A DNA stretch of 64,000 nucleotides from Gemmataceae bacterium (GCA_022842245.1 JALHPZ010000005.1:28969-92968); one strand, 5' to 3'; counted from the stretch's first letter, positions 1 to 10,428 are shown. The notes: generated by a model not told the origin, from the letters alone. Program-made: numbers and translations.

Positions 1-1
1 C

Positions 2-361
2 GACGAGTTCGGTCGAAAGCGCGGCTCCCTCGTTTCCGTTCTTCTTGAAGTGAACTGTTCGCGCGAAGAGAGTAAGGGCGGCCTTCGCCCCGAAGACGTG
101 CCGGTCCTCGCGGACAAGGCCTTGACACTGCCCGGCGTGCGCATCGACGGCCTCATGACGATGGCCGCGTTCCACGACGATCCGCAACTCTGTCGACCGA
201 CATTCGCCGAGTTGCGCGAACTCCGGGACCGACTTCGCTCTCGAACGGGCCTCCCGTTGCCGAATCTCTCGATGGGAATGAGCAACGATTTCGAAGTCGC
301 CATCGAGGAAGGCGCCAACCTCGTGCGCATCGGTAGCACGCTCTTCGAGGGGCTGTCGTGA
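2..361 (+). CDS. yggS: YggS/PLPBP family PLP homeostasis protein, C-terminal part (5' end outside window)
   Basis: The reading frame is already open at base 2 and runs to TGA at 359-361, so only the last ~119 residues are present and the start lies upstream of the window. The segment has the family's typical second half: a VNCSREESKGG stretch (the VNxxxExxKxG strand), LPGVRIDGLMTMA (the LRGLMxxP strand) and the C-terminal block LSMGMSNDFEVAIEEGAN followed by VRIGSTLFEG, which binds the PLP phosphate. Known for the family: a fold-type III PLP-binding protein that buffers cytosolic pyridoxal phosphate and has no established catalytic activity. Its stop overlaps the GTG start of the yggU-like gene by 4 nt, suggesting translational coupling, and the yggS/yggU neighbourhood is classical. 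The PLP lysine region lies outside the window. Confidence 0.9.
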   Translation, partial: DEFGRKRGSLVSVLLEVNCSREESKGGLRPEDVPVLADKALTLPGVRIDGLMTMAAFHDDPQLCRPTFAELRELRDRLRSRTGLPLPNLSMGMSNDFEVAIEEGANLVRIGSTLFEGLS

Positions 362-639
362 TCAATGCCCATCCCGAAGGTGCGACGCTGGCGGTGCGGG
401 CGCAGCCGGGCGCGAAGAAGAACGCGATTCTCGGCGTACAGGCCGGGGCGCTGAGGGTGTCCGTGACGGCACCGCCGGAAGACGGCCGGGCGAACGAGGC
501 GCTCGTCGAGGTGCTCAAGGATTACTTTGGCGTGAAACGCTCGCAGATCGAATTGATGTCCGGTCGGACGAATCGCAACAAGGTCTTCCTGATCCGCGGC
601 ATCACAGCCGAACAATTGTCGGCGCAGCTTCCCGTTTAG
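358..639 (+). CDS. yggU: DUF167 / YggU family protein
   Basis: A 93-residue cytosolic protein starting at GTG 358, which overlaps the yggS stop (GTGA arrangement). It has the DUF167 signature: LAVRAQPGAKKNAILG near residues 11-26, VSVTAPPEDGRANEALVE near 34-51, and the SGRTNRNKVFLIRG block near 69-82. Length is normal for the family (about 75-100 aa). The fold is known, but the biochemical role is not established. Its last 38 bases overlap the 3' end of the flippase gene on the opposite strand, so the two genes are convergent and overlapping. Confidence 0.88.
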   Translation: MINAHPEGATLAVRAQPGAKKNAILGVQAGALRVSVTAPPEDGRANEALVEVLKDYFGVKRSQIELMSGRTNRNKVFLIRGITAEQLSAQLPV

Positions 640-2134
640 CGGTGAGCTGCAAGGATTCCGAAGCCGAGCGAGGGGCCGACGCGCGACCGAATCGTTCCAT
701 CAACCCCACGACAACTGCATACGGCAGCAATCCCATTCCAATTGATCGCGCGAGGCTCGGCCACGTCGCTTGCGCCTCGCCGAGCGCGAGCCACACGACC
801 AGGGGCGCCACCATCGCCAGCAACGGTTTCAGCCACGCGATGAGGTAAACGCGAACGTCCACTTTGATGAGTCGCAACGTGTAGACAAGCACCGCCACGC
901 AGAACAGCACGTTCGGTACCGCGACCGCGATCGCCACGCCTTCAATTCCATACCGAATCAGCACCAACATCATGCCGACGTTGAGTGCCGCCTCCGCGAG
1001 CGCCAGTCGGGCGAACAGTTTCAACTTTCCGAGGCCGTAGAGAATCCGCGACGCGACCGACTGTGCCACGCCGAGGCTCAGGGTCGCCGCGAGGATCGCA
1101 ACTGCGGGGAAGCTGCCCTCGACGAACTCCGGGCCGACCCAACGGTGCAGGAACGGCTTGCCGAACAGCCACAATCCTGCGTTCACGGGCAGCACGAGAT
1201 ACAGCACCCATCGTGTCGCCGTCGTCATCAGGTTCGCGATGCCGGTCCAGTCGCCGCGAGCTTCCATCGCACTCACGCCCGGCGTGAGCGTCGCCGTGAT
1301 CGTGCGCAAGAGAGTCTTGGCGTATTCCACCAGTCGGGTCGCCGTGGCGAAGTACGTGACGGCGCCGACTGGCAGGAACAGGCCGACGACGATGGCGCCG
1401 GTCTGCACGCTGACGCGCCCCGCGAGCATCGCCAGGAACGCATCGACGCTCGACACGCGCACCTCGCGGAGCGTCGCGCGGTCCACGAGTTTTCGGCCGA
1501 AGTGCAAACCCGGCAGGAAGCGGAACGCAAGCACGGCGAAGGCGGCGTGCTCGGCGAGATTCGCGACCGTGTAGACCACCGCGAGCGGCCACAGGCCGGA
1601 GGAGTTGTTCACGGTCCAGACGATCGCCGTCGTGCGGAGCGAGAGGAACACGATTCTCACGGCGCTTTTCGCGGAGTAACGGTCGAGGCCGTCGAGGATC
1701 GAAGGGAACGTGCTCAGGGGTAGGGTGACGGCGAGGTTCGCGAGCATGAGCAGCATGAACGGCAGCACATCTCCGGTGCCGCCGAGTTTCGCATCGAGCG
1801 TCGGCGCGAGCCAGAGCGCCACCGGTAGGCCGAGCAGGAAGGCCACGACCCCCGCACCCGAGTAGAGCGCGAGGCAGGACGACGCCATGCGGTTCAGCCG
1901 GTCCCGTTCGCCGACGGCGTGGTGCTTGGCCACGTGGCGCACCAGGCACGCCGCCAGACCCATGTCCAGCAGCGTGAAGTAGGCGAGCACCGCTTCGACG
2001 ACGCACCAGACGTCGTAGCGCGGCTTGCCGAGGCCGTCGATCAGGTACGGCGCGAGGAAGAAGCCGACGGCGAGCGTGGCCGCGAAGGCGAGCCAGTTCG
2101 TGCCGGCCGAGATCAGGAGCGAGCGCGAGGCCAC
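602..2134 (-). CDS. Polysaccharide/lipid flippase of the MATE-like (Wzx) superfamily
   Basis: A 510-residue integral membrane protein with about 12-14 hydrophobic segments spread over its length, beginning with a hydrophobic N-terminus (TNWLAFAATLAVGFFLAPYL near residues 12-31). Charged residues are confined to short loops (for example RHVAKHHAVGERDRLNR). This is the layout of oligosaccharide flippases and polysaccharide-biosynthesis exporters that move undecaprenyl-linked glycans across the inner membrane. No glycosyltransferase genes lie beside it here, so the substrate cannot be inferred. The 3' end overlaps yggU on the opposite strand by 38 bp. The assignment rests on topology and length; another member of the MATE/MVF superfamily is possible. 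Confidence 0.75.
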   Translation of the reverse strand: MASRSLLISAGTNWLAFAATLAVGFFLAPYLIDGLGKPRYDVWCVVEAVLAYFTLLDMGLAACLVRHVAKHHAVGERDRLNRMASSCLALYSGAGVVAFLLGLPVALWLAPTLDAKLGGTGDVLPFMLLMLANLAVTLPLSTFPSILDGLDRYSAKSAVRIVFLSLRTTAIVWTVNNSSGLWPLAVVYTVANLAEHAAFAVLAFRFLPGLHFGRKLVDRATLREVRVSSVDAFLAMLAGRVSVQTGAIVVGLFLPVGAVTYFATATRLVEYAKTLLRTITATLTPGVSAMEARGDWTGIANLMTTATRWVLYLVLPVNAGLWLFGKPFLHRWVGPEFVEGSFPAVAILAATLSLGVAQSVASRILYGLGKLKLFARLALAEAALNVGMMLVLIRYGIEGVAIAVAVPNVLFCVAVLVYTLRLIKVDVRVYLIAWLKPLLAMVAPLVVWLALGEAQATWPSLARSIGMGLLPYAVVVGLMERFGRASAPRSASESLQLTAKREAAPTIVRL

Positions 2135-2195
2135 CGGGGTCTCCGGAACGGAAACCTAGCCTAAACGGTCGCGCCGTCGCGCGTCGAGGGCGGTT

Positions 2196-3668
<1,473 letters not shown>

Positions 3669-3691
3669 GGGCGTCCCTCCCGAACGACGAA

Positions 3692-3724
3692 CCCCCGCGG
3701 CACGGCCATCCGGCGACGCGGGGG
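3692..3724 (-). promoter_or_regulatory. GC hairpin and -10-like element between the DUF4058 gene and pckA
   Basis: CCCCCGCG (3692-3699) pairs with CGCGGGGG (3717-3724) around a 17-nt loop, lying 25 bp after the DUF4058 stop and 24 bp before the pckA start on the minus strand. Just upstream on that strand, 3738-3733 reads TATAAT, but no good -35 box is found at normal spacing. The hairpin could terminate DUF4058 transcription or sit in the pckA leader. Neither role is certain. Confidence 0.35.
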
Positions 3725-3749
3725 AGAGTGGAATTATAGCGATTCGGAA

Positions 3750-4502
3750 TCACTCGCCCGCGACGACCCGGCGCCAGCGCAGCGGTACGGCCTGCCACGC
3801 GGACTGGTAGGTCTCTTCGAGCGGCACCATCACGCAGCCATTCGGTTCGAGAAACACCGGCATATCCGGCAAGGGATCGCCCACGGCGAGATGCTTCACA
3901 TCGGCGTAGAAGTCGTCGGCCGGATCGGCCTCGTAACTGGCGAATGTGAGAGGTCGGGTTTTTGGTAGCTGATAGCGTGTTCCGTCCAGATCCTTGAGGA
4001 GCGCGCCGTGGATGCCGCGTGGATCCCGCCGGGTCGGATGCAGAGGATCGAGAATCAACAGATGGACTCCCTGCGCCAGCAATCGTCCGATTTTCTCGAC
4101 GAGATCGCGAAAGGCCATGCGTCCGCTCTTGTTCCCAGGCGAAACGATTTCGATCATGGCAACGACCCGGTCGCCCGTCACATGACGGATCGAAATCACG
4201 TTTTTCTTCTTTCGATACGCATCGAGATCGGTCTTGTATTTCTGAGCGGTCTCCGGCCGGGTCATCAGCGCCGTGGCAGTACCGCCAATGGGATCCGCAT
4301 GATCCTCCTGTTGTGCTTCGAGCGTCAAAACATCGGGCACTCGACGCCGACCGTCTCCACGGATCGTCGCCTGCTCGATCAATGCGTAATAGCAAGACGG
4401 AAGCAATCCGGCATTGAGTCGCTCCTTGATTCGCGAGGACCAAGTTTGATGGAAATCGTGGAAGATCCCCGCGTCCACTTTCGTCCAGTCGTGCATCGGC
4501 AT
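3750..4502 (-). CDS. DUF4058 family protein
   Basis: About 250 residues. The family's hallmark N-terminus MPMHDWTKVDAGIFHDFH is present, so I place the start at 4502 rather than at the in-frame ATG six codons earlier. Later the sequence has RRVPDVLTLE, VISIRHVTGDRVVAMIEIVSPGNK near the middle (resembling the nuclease-like core strands of the family) and a final segment with LPDMPVFLEPNGCVMVPLE. DUF4058 proteins are found in cyanobacteria, planctomycetes and Chloroflexi, often in many copies. The function is unknown; the strand with IEIVSP recalls a PD-(D/E)xK or Uma2-like core but no activity is shown. It is divergent from glgX, with 116 bp between the starts. Confidence 0.85.
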   Translation of the reverse strand: MPMHDWTKVDAGIFHDFHQTWSSRIKERLNAGLLPSCYYALIEQATIRGDGRRRVPDVLTLEAQQEDHADPIGGTATALMTRPETAQKYKTDLDAYRKKKNVISIRHVTGDRVVAMIEIVSPGNKSGRMAFRDLVEKIGRLLAQGVHLLILDPLHPTRRDPRGIHGALLKDLDGTRYQLPKTRPLTFASYEADPADDFYADVKHLAVGDPLPDMPVFLEPNGCVMVPLEETYQSAWQAVPLRWRRVVAGE

Positions 4503-4618
4503 AATCGGCCTCCCCGGCATTGCACACGCATTCTACCGCGCCGTTTCGACCGATTGCCATCCCGCGCCGCGCCGCGCCGCGGTACAATGCCGGTTCCTTC
4601 GATCGGGACGCTCAGCCT

Positions 4619-6865
4619 ATGACGGACTTCACGACCAGCCGCGGCCGGCCGCTGCCGCTCGGCGTCAGCCCCACGCCCGATGGCGCGAACTTCGTCCTCC
4701 TCTGCCGCCACGGCACCGATGTCCGCCTCCTCATCCTGCCGCCCCACGGCGGCTCCAAACCGATCGCCGAATACGTCCTCGACAGCCGCAAGAACCGCAC
4801 CGGCGACCACTGGCACATCCGCGTCCACGGCCTGCCCGACACGTTCTGTTATGGTTGGAAAGTCGACGGCCCCTCAGGACCCAAACACCGGTTCGACCCC
4901 AGCCGCATCCTGCTCGACCCCGCCGCCACGTTGATCTCGGGGGCCGAGACCTGGGCCAATACCTGCGAGATCGACCCCGAACGCACCAGCCGCCGCAGCC
5001 TCTACCATCGGACCCGCGAATACGATTGGGAAGACGACGCCCCGCCGCTGACGCCCCACGAAGACAGCATCATCTACGAACTCCACGTCCGCGGCTTCAC
5101 CTGCGATCCGTCCTCGGAAGTCGTCCATCCCGGCACCTTCGCCGGCCTCGTCGAAAAGATCGACTACCTCAAATGGCTCGGCGTCACGGCCGTGGAATTG
5201 CTCCCGATCCACGAGTTCGACGAATGCGATTGCCCGTTCTTCAACCCGAAGACCGGCGAGAAGATGACCAACTTCTGGGGCTACAACAGTATCGCCTTCG
5301 CGGCGCCCAAGGCCGCTTACGCCGCCAGTTCCAAGACCCACGGCCAGATCCACGAGTTCCGCGACATGGTGAAGGCCTTCCACAAGGCCGGCATCGAAGT
5401 CATCCTCGACGTCGTCTTCAACCACACCGGCGAAGGCGACGATCGCGGCCGAACCTTCAGCTTCCGCGGCCTCGACAACGAACTCTACTACCTCCTCGAC
5501 GATCACGGCCGGTACCTGAACTTCTCCGGCTGCGGCAACACCGTCAACTGCAACCACCCCGTCGTGCGCGACCTGCTCATGACCGCTCTGCGCTACTGGG
5601 GCGGGTCGATGCACGTCGACGGCTTCCGCTTCGATCTCGCCAGCATCCTCGGCCGCGACCGCCGCGGCAACGTCCTCGTCGACCCCCCTGTCATCGAGAT
5701 GATCGCCGAGGACGGCGTACTCGCGGACACCAAACTGATCGCCGAACCGTGGGACGCCGCCGGTCTCTATCAGGTCGGCGGCTTCCCCTTCGGCCGCCGC
5801 TGGAGCGAATGGAACGGCCGCTACCGCGACGATGTCCGCCGGTTCTGGCGCGGCGAATCCGGCCTGGCCGGCGCTCTCGCGTCCCGACTCTGCGGCAGCG
5901 CCGATATCTACCAGTGGAGCGGACGGCTGCCCAAACATTCCGTCAATTTCATCACCGCCCACGACGGATTCACGCTCAACGACCTCTACTGCTACAACGG
6001 CAAGCACAACGAACTCAACGGCGAACAGAACCGCGACGGATCCAACGAGAACTACTCCTGGAACTGCGGCGTGGAAGGCCCCACGGACAACCCGGAGATC
6101 AACCGCCTCCGCCAACGATTGGCCAAGAACATGATGGCGACGCTCCTGCTCTCGCAGGGCGTGCCGATGATTCTCTCCGGCGACGAATTCCTCCGCACCC
6201 AGCAGGGGAACAACAACGCCTGGTGCCACGACAACGAAATCAGTTGGGTCGATTGGAAACTCGCCGAGTCGAACAAGGATTTCCTTCGCTTCGTCCGCGA
6301 GATGATCTGGTTCCGCCGCCGGCACCCGGCGCTCCGCCGCCGCCACTTCTTCCGCGGGACGATCGATCCGAGCGAATGGGGCGGTCAACATGCCGGACCG
6401 TTCCCGACCGGCGGACCCGTTCGCCCCGGCGAAGCCGGCCGAATGGACGACAGCGGCCGCGTCAAGGCGTCCTCCACGTTGCGCCGCCCACGCGTCCCGG
6501 CCTTGCCGAACGACGATCAACCGCTCCACGACATCGTCTGGCACGGCGTGGAACCGTTCGAACCCGACTTCGGACAATATTCCCGCACGCTGGCGTACAC
6601 CATCGACGGCCGATTCACCGGTCGCGAAGGCGAGGCGGACTATGATCCCGATGTCGACTTCTACGTCGCGATGAACGCGCACCATGAATCGGTGCGGTTC
6701 CGCGTTCCGTCCGCTCCGTCGGGCCGCGCCTGGCGACGCGCGATCGACACCGGCGCCGAATCGCCGCGCGATTTCCTCGCCGAGGGCGAACGCCCCGCCG
6801 TCCATCCTGGGATGTATTTGTCACTGTTACCGTTCTCGGTCGTCGTGCTGGTGAGCGTTCGCTGA
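4619..6865 (+). CDS. glgX: Glycogen debranching enzyme GlgX (isoamylase-type, GH13)
   Basis: A 748-residue cytosolic GH13 enzyme that hydrolyses alpha-1,6 branches of glycogen or limit dextrin. An N-terminal CBM48-like beta domain (TSRGRPLPLGVSPTPDGANF) precedes the TIM barrel. The barrel contains YELHVRGFTCD, GYNSIAFAAPKAAYA, VILDVVFNHTGEGD (region I), DGFRFDLAS with the nucleophile Asp (II), KLIAEPWDA with the acid/base Glu (III) and FITAHDGFTLNDL (IV). I chose ATG 4619 because the upstream 33 in-frame codons overlap the divergent gene's leader and look non-coding. The C-terminal third holds a Pro/Gly/Arg-rich insertion (roughly residues 590-640) before the final beta domain, which is unusual compared with enterobacterial GlgX. 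Confidence 0.93.
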   Translation: MTDFTTSRGRPLPLGVSPTPDGANFVLLCRHGTDVRLLILPPHGGSKPIAEYVLDSRKNRTGDHWHIRVHGLPDTFCYGWKVDGPSGPKHRFDPSRILLDPAATLISGAETWANTCEIDPERTSRRSLYHRTREYDWEDDAPPLTPHEDSIIYELHVRGFTCDPSSEVVHPGTFAGLVEKIDYLKWLGVTAVELLPIHEFDECDCPFFNPKTGEKMTNFWGYNSIAFAAPKAAYAASSKTHGQIHEFRDMVKAFHKAGIEVILDVVFNHTGEGDDRGRTFSFRGLDNELYYLLDDHGRYLNFSGCGNTVNCNHPVVRDLLMTALRYWGGSMHVDGFRFDLASILGRDRRGNVLVDPPVIEMIAEDGVLADTKLIAEPWDAAGLYQVGGFPFGRRWSEWNGRYRDDVRRFWRGESGLAGALASRLCGSADIYQWSGRLPKHSVNFITAHDGFTLNDLYCYNGKHNELNGEQNRDGSNENYSWNCGVEGPTDNPEINRLRQRLAKNMMATLLLSQGVPMILSGDEFLRTQQGNNNAWCHDNEISWVDWKLAESNKDFLRFVREMIWFRRRHPALRRRHFFRGTIDPSEWGGQHAGPFPTGGPVRPGEAGRMDDSGRVKASSTLRRPRVPALPNDDQPLHDIVWHGVEPFEPDFGQYSRTLAYTIDGRFTGREGEADYDPDVDFYVAMNAHHESVRFRVPSAPSGRAWRRAIDTGAESPRDFLAEGERPAVHPGMYLSLLPFSVVVLVSVR

Positions 6866-6936
6866 ACAAGGTCGATTCTGCTGAACGACGATTCTTTCGC
6901 CGTGACGCGAATCCATTTGCGAGATTGAATCATTTT

Positions 6937-6956
6937 GCCGAGTTTGCCGACTCGGC
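6937..6956 (+). terminator. Candidate terminator hairpin after glgX
   Basis: GCCGAGT (6937-6943) and ACTCGGC (6950-6956) form a 7-bp stem with a 6-nt loop, followed by TCTT. It lies 72 bp after the glgX stop and 28 bp before the response-regulator start. The T tract is weak, so intrinsic termination is only possible. Confidence 0.35.
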
Positions 6957-6983
6957 TCTTGCGTCGGAGATCCGCGAACCGGT

Positions 6984-7481
6984 ATGAAAACATCAGAATC
7001 AAACCGAACGCCAACGGACAAATGGACTGTCCGCCCTTGGGCGCTCGAGACTGCTCGATGGGATCGCCCCGTGAATGGATCGCAGGCCGAGTCGTCGGTT
7101 CGCCGCCCCCTCGTGCTCGTCGTGGACGACGAGGACATGATCCGTTCGCTGATTCGCTCGGTCCTGGAGGCGAACGGTTACCGCGTCCTCGAAGCGGAAA
7201 GCGCCCAGGACGCTCTCGATCGAACGGATATCGACTTCGACACGATCGACCTGATCATCACGGATGTGCGGATGCCGGGACTATCCGGACCGGAATTCGC
7301 GCGGGTGCTACGAGCCCGACGCCCCGATCTTCCGATCGTGTTCGTATCGGGCTATTCGGGCGACGCGCCGGTGGACGCGAATCCGTCGGCAATCACGGAG
7401 TTCCTCGCGAAACCGTTCCCGCTGCCCCATTTGATCGCGGCCGTGCGACGAATTTCGGCTGCCGAGCCGGTCGAAGTGTGA
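6984..7481 (+). CDS. Single-domain response regulator (CheY-like receiver)
   Basis: 165 residues: an unstructured N-terminal ~40 residues, then one receiver domain. Visible are the acidic pocket VLVVDDEDMIRSLIR near residues 43-57, the phospho-acceptor Asp in LIITDVRMPGLSGPEFARVL, the conserved Ser in IVFVSGYSGD and the Lys in LAKPFPLPHL. No output domain follows, so it either acts by protein-protein interaction in a phosphorelay or is the detached receiver of a larger system. No histidine kinase is adjacent. The true start could be later than 6984, since the first 35-40 residues have no recognisable fold. The 118 bp between it and glgX hold the terminator-like hairpin noted separately. Confidence 0.88.
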   Translation: MKTSESNRTPTDKWTVRPWALETARWDRPVNGSQAESSVRRPLVLVVDDEDMIRSLIRSVLEANGYRVLEAESAQDALDRTDIDFDTIDLIITDVRMPGLSGPEFARVLRARRPDLPIVFVSGYSGDAPVDANPSAITEFLAKPFPLPHLIAAVRRISAAEPVEV

Positions 7482-7532
7482 CTTCTGATTAGCGTGCCGT
7501 ACATTGATGGCGTCGTTCTTCGTGGAACCGCC

Positions 7533-8660
7533 ATGTATCCTCTCCGGCCCGAATACCCGCTCGCCAATGTCGCCGAAATCCCTTCCCCGGCGCTGGTGTT
7601 TCATCCGGCGCTGATCGCCGCGAACATCCGCAAGGCGATCGATGCCGCCGGCGGACCGGATCGCCTTCGGCCGCACGTGAAGACCCACAAGACGGCCGAG
7701 ATCGTTCAGATGCAGCTCGTCGCCGGTGTCCGCAAGCACAAATGCGCGACGATTGCCGAAGCCGAGATGCTCGCGGCCGCCGGCGCGCCGGACGTGCTCG
7801 TCTCGTACGCCTTGATCGGCCCGAACGTCGCGCGGCTCGTGAAGCTGATCGAGAAGTTCCCCGGCACGGCGTTTTCGTCCATCGTCGACCACCCGATCCA
7901 GCTCGAACAACTCTCGAAGGCACTCGCCGCCGCGAATCGGACCATCGACGTGCTCATCGACCTGAACGTCGGCATGAACCGCACCGGGATCGTCCCCGGC
8001 CCCGCGGCCGACGAACTGTATGCGAAGATCGCCACCAGCCCCGGCGTGCGGCCCGGCGGCATCCACGCCTACGACGGCCACAACAACGCCGAGGCCCTCG
8101 CCGACCGCCACGCCGTCGCACGTGCGTCCCTCGACATCGTGCTGGCGATGCGGGACCGCCACGAACGCGCCGGCCGGCCCGTACCCCGCATCATCAGCGG
8201 CGGTACTCCCGGCTTCCCCGGATACGCCGGCGTCCGCGACATTCCCGGCCTCGAATGTTCCCCCGGCACCTACGTCCTCCACGATCTCGGCTACGGTTCG
8301 AAATACCCCGACCTCGGCGTCGTTCCCGCCGCCGTGCTCGTCACGCGCGTCGTCAGCCGGCCGACCCCCAACCGCGTCACCCTCGACCTCGGCAACAAGT
8401 CCGTCGCCGCCGACCCGCCGCTCGCCCGGCGTGTCTTCCTCCTCGACTTCCCGGACTACACCATCGTCATGCACAGCGAGGAGCATCTCGTCGTGGAGAC
8501 CGACGGCGCGGATCGATATGTGCCCGGCGACGTCGTCTACGCGATCCCGTCGCACGTCTGCCCGACGGTGGCGCTGCACCGCGAAGCCCTCGTCGCGGAG
8601 AATAACCGCGTCGTCGGCCGCTGGACCATCGCCGCGCGGGATCGGTTCCTCAGCGTCTGA
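7533..8660 (+). CDS. D-threonine aldolase / D-serine dehydratase-like PLP enzyme
   Basis: A 375-residue fold-type III PLP enzyme (alanine-racemase-like barrel plus DSD1-like C-terminal domain). IPSPALVFHPALIAANIR opens the barrel. The PLP Lys is in RPHVKTHKTAEIVQMQ, the barrel continues with KCATIAEAEMLAAAGAPDVL and LIDLNVGMNRTGI, and the phosphate-binding strand is ISGGTPGFP. Metal-binding His/Cys of the DSD1 C-terminal domain are suggested by IPSHVCPTVALH. The family cleaves D-threonine or other D-beta-hydroxy amino acids, or dehydrates D-serine; the exact substrate is not predictable. I chose ATG 7533, where homology-like sequence begins, over an ATG 39 bp upstream. It starts only ~50 bp after the response regulator and may be cotranscribed with it. 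Confidence 0.82.
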   Translation: MYPLRPEYPLANVAEIPSPALVFHPALIAANIRKAIDAAGGPDRLRPHVKTHKTAEIVQMQLVAGVRKHKCATIAEAEMLAAAGAPDVLVSYALIGPNVARLVKLIEKFPGTAFSSIVDHPIQLEQLSKALAAANRTIDVLIDLNVGMNRTGIVPGPAADELYAKIATSPGVRPGGIHAYDGHNNAEALADRHAVARASLDIVLAMRDRHERAGRPVPRIISGGTPGFPGYAGVRDIPGLECSPGTYVLHDLGYGSKYPDLGVVPAAVLVTRVVSRPTPNRVTLDLGNKSVAADPPLARRVFLLDFPDYTIVMHSEEHLVVETDGADRYVPGDVVYAIPSHVCPTVALHREALVAENNRVVGRWTIAARDRFLSV

Positions 8661-8693
8661 GCGCGATCCACCCACCAGGCATCCGGAGTCGGC

Positions 8694-9866
8694 ATGGGCT
8701 TCTTCAGCGGCCGTGTCTCGTTCATTCGCTTCAAGGTCAACGGCCCCCGGCCGGGGCACTTCGACGAAGACCACCTGGATCGACTCTCCAGCCGCGCCGC
8801 CGGGCGCTCGCGCCTCGCCGCCGCCGACGGCATCGAAGTCGGCTGGACCGCCGGCGACCACGTTCTCGACACCGAGTTCGACCTCGCCAAGAACATCGTC
8901 AACGACACGCTCACCTTCGACCTGCGTATCGACACCGACAAGCTCCCGAACGACCTGCTGAAGGCGTATACCGCCGTCGAGCTGAAGGCTTTGGCCGCCA
9001 ACAACCCAAGCGGGTTCGCGAGCGCCCGGCAGAAGCGCGAGGCGAAGGAGGCCGCGCGCGACCGGCTCGAAGCCGAAGCGAAGGACGGCCGCTTCCGCAA
9101 GCGGAAGTGCGTGCCCGCGCTATGGGACGCGCGGACCAACGAGGTCTTCTTCGGCGCCACCGCGCTCACGAATGTCGAGCGCTTCGCCGCCCTCTTCCAG
9201 CAGTCGTTCGGCCACGACTTGGAGGCGCTGACCGCCGGCGGGCGGGCGCACTTCCTGGCGGAACTCCACGGCCGCACGCGCAACGTCGAGGACGCCTCGC
9301 CCTCGGCGTTCATCCCCGACCTTTCCACCCCCGATGTCGCCTGGATCGCGGACGAGGCCAGTCGGGACTTCCTTGGCAATGAATTCCTGCTCTGGCTCTG
9401 GTGGCACACGGAAATGGTGTCCGACACGCTGACGCTCGCCGACAAATCCGAAGCGGCGGTGATGATCGCGCGGTCGCTGACGCTCGAGTGCCCGCGCGGG
9501 GCGACGGGCAGCGGGACGATCGCGCACGAAGGGCCGACGCGCCTGCCGGAGGCGAAGCGCGCCGTGCAGGCGGGCAAGCTGCCGCGCAAGGCGGGGCTGA
9601 CGGTGGTGCGGCACGACGAGCAGTACGAGTTCGCATTGCACGCCGAGACTCTGGCGGTCGGATCGGCGAAACTGCCGGCCGTGCCGGAGGACATCACCGA
9701 GGCGCGGGCGAAGCTGGAGACACGGGCGGATCAGGTGCGAAGCCTCACCGAGACCGTGGACCTGCTCTACGATGCGTTCGGCAGCGTGCGGCACTCGAAC
9801 GAGTGGTCGAAGACGTTGCCGCTCATGCAGAAATGGCTGGCGCGCGAGGAACGACGACCCGGCTGA
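8694..9866 (+). CDS. RdgC-like protein (putative recombination-associated)
   Basis: A 390-residue soluble protein beginning MGFFSGRVSFIRFKVNG. A Lys/Arg/Glu-rich helix follows near residues 113-140 (SARQKREAKEAARDRLEAEA), then a strand with RKCVPALWDARTNEVFFG, and the protein ends in a helical segment carrying RADQVRSLTETVDLLYDAFG. The order (N-terminal beta domain, charged helix with RxxR motifs, a 'VPVLWD' strand, C-terminal helices) resembles RdgC, the ring-forming DNA-binding protein that modulates RecA. The similarity is by eye and remote, and planctomycete versions diverge from the enterobacterial ones. It starts 33 bp after the PLP enzyme and ends 5 bp from the convergent Rrf2 gene. 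Confidence 0.5.
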   Translation: MGFFSGRVSFIRFKVNGPRPGHFDEDHLDRLSSRAAGRSRLAAADGIEVGWTAGDHVLDTEFDLAKNIVNDTLTFDLRIDTDKLPNDLLKAYTAVELKALAANNPSGFASARQKREAKEAARDRLEAEAKDGRFRKRKCVPALWDARTNEVFFGATALTNVERFAALFQQSFGHDLEALTAGGRAHFLAELHGRTRNVEDASPSAFIPDLSTPDVAWIADEASRDFLGNEFLLWLWWHTEMVSDTLTLADKSEAAVMIARSLTLECPRGATGSGTIAHEGPTRLPEAKRAVQAGKLPRKAGLTVVRHDEQYEFALHAETLAVGSAKLPAVPEDITEARAKLETRADQVRSLTETVDLLYDAFGSVRHSNEWSKTLPLMQKWLAREERRPG

Positions 9867-9871
9867 TGAGG

Positions 9872-10309
9872 TCAGATCACGTACTGCAAGCCCTGCCCCG
9901 CCTGGGCGAGGGCGGCAAGTTTGGTCTTTTGCAGGATTTCCTGACGGCTGCGCTGGATGGTCTTCCACACATCCTTGAGCGCCAGCGCCATCGGGGAGGC
10001 GGAGCCGTCGGTTCGGCCGGTGGGACGGTTCCCGTTCGCCGCCGGTTCGGCGCGGTCGATGACGTCCAGGATATCCGCAAGCGAGATTTCTTCCGGAGAT
10101 CGGCCGAGGTGATATCCCCCGGCGGCGCCGCGCGTACTACTGACCAGGCCGGCACCCTTGAGTTGCAACAGGATCTGCACGAGGAATCGCTGCGGAATGC
10201 CGTGCGCCTCGGTGATGTCCACCAGTCGTACGGGGCGCGCGTCGCCGTGCCGGATCGCCAACTCCAGCATCGCCAGACACGCGTACTCGGCCTTCGCGGA
10301 AAATTGCAT
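9872..10309 (-). CDS. Rrf2 family transcriptional regulator (cluster-less, CymR-like class)
   Basis: 145 residues from ATG 10309. I preferred this start because MQFSAKAEYACLAMLELA is the family's N-terminus; an ATG six codons upstream also exists. The winged-helix HTH is complete: IPQRFLVQILLQLKGAGLVSS is the recognition region, followed by the wing RGAAGGYHLGRSPEEISLADIL. Fe-S-binding Rrf2 proteins (IscR, NsrR, RsrR) carry Cys or His ligands in the central part; only one Cys (in YACLAM) is present here, so an Fe-S cluster of the IscR type is unlikely. Its partner may be cysH, which lies directly upstream on the same strand. This resembles CymR, the cluster-less Rrf2 repressor of sulfur genes in Bacillus, though that role is inference. 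Confidence 0.85.
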   Translation of the reverse strand: MQFSAKAEYACLAMLELAIRHGDARPVRLVDITEAHGIPQRFLVQILLQLKGAGLVSSTRGAAGGYHLGRSPEEISLADILDVIDRAEPAANGNRPTGRTDGSASPMALALKDVWKTIQRSRQEILQKTKLAALAQAGQGLQYVI

Positions 10310-10330
10310 GGTCGTTTCCGAAATCACATG

Positions 10331-10418
10331 GAGATCACAAACCCCGAAAGCTGGATAACACGAACGAAATCCAGTCGTTCAAAATCGGGATTTCGAATTT
10401 TCGGGGTTTTGTGATCTC
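10331..10418. repeat. Stop-codon-proximal hairpin, family B, copy 1
   Basis: The left arm GAGATCACAAACCCCGAAA (10331-10349) pairs with TTTCGGGGTTTTGTGATCTC (10399-10418), with one bulged base and a 49-nt intervening segment. It sits 11 nt after the cysH stop (minus strand) and 21 nt upstream of the Rrf2 start. The arm is shared with the hairpin at 19413-19485, so it is a dispersed element rather than a gene-specific structure. Confidence 0.85.
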
Positions 10419-10428
10419 GTTTTCCGAC

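Noticed and set aside
4554..4588. TTGCCA and TACAAT upstream of glgX
   Set aside because: The 23-nt spacing is too long; the region is GC-rich simple repeat (CGCGC units).
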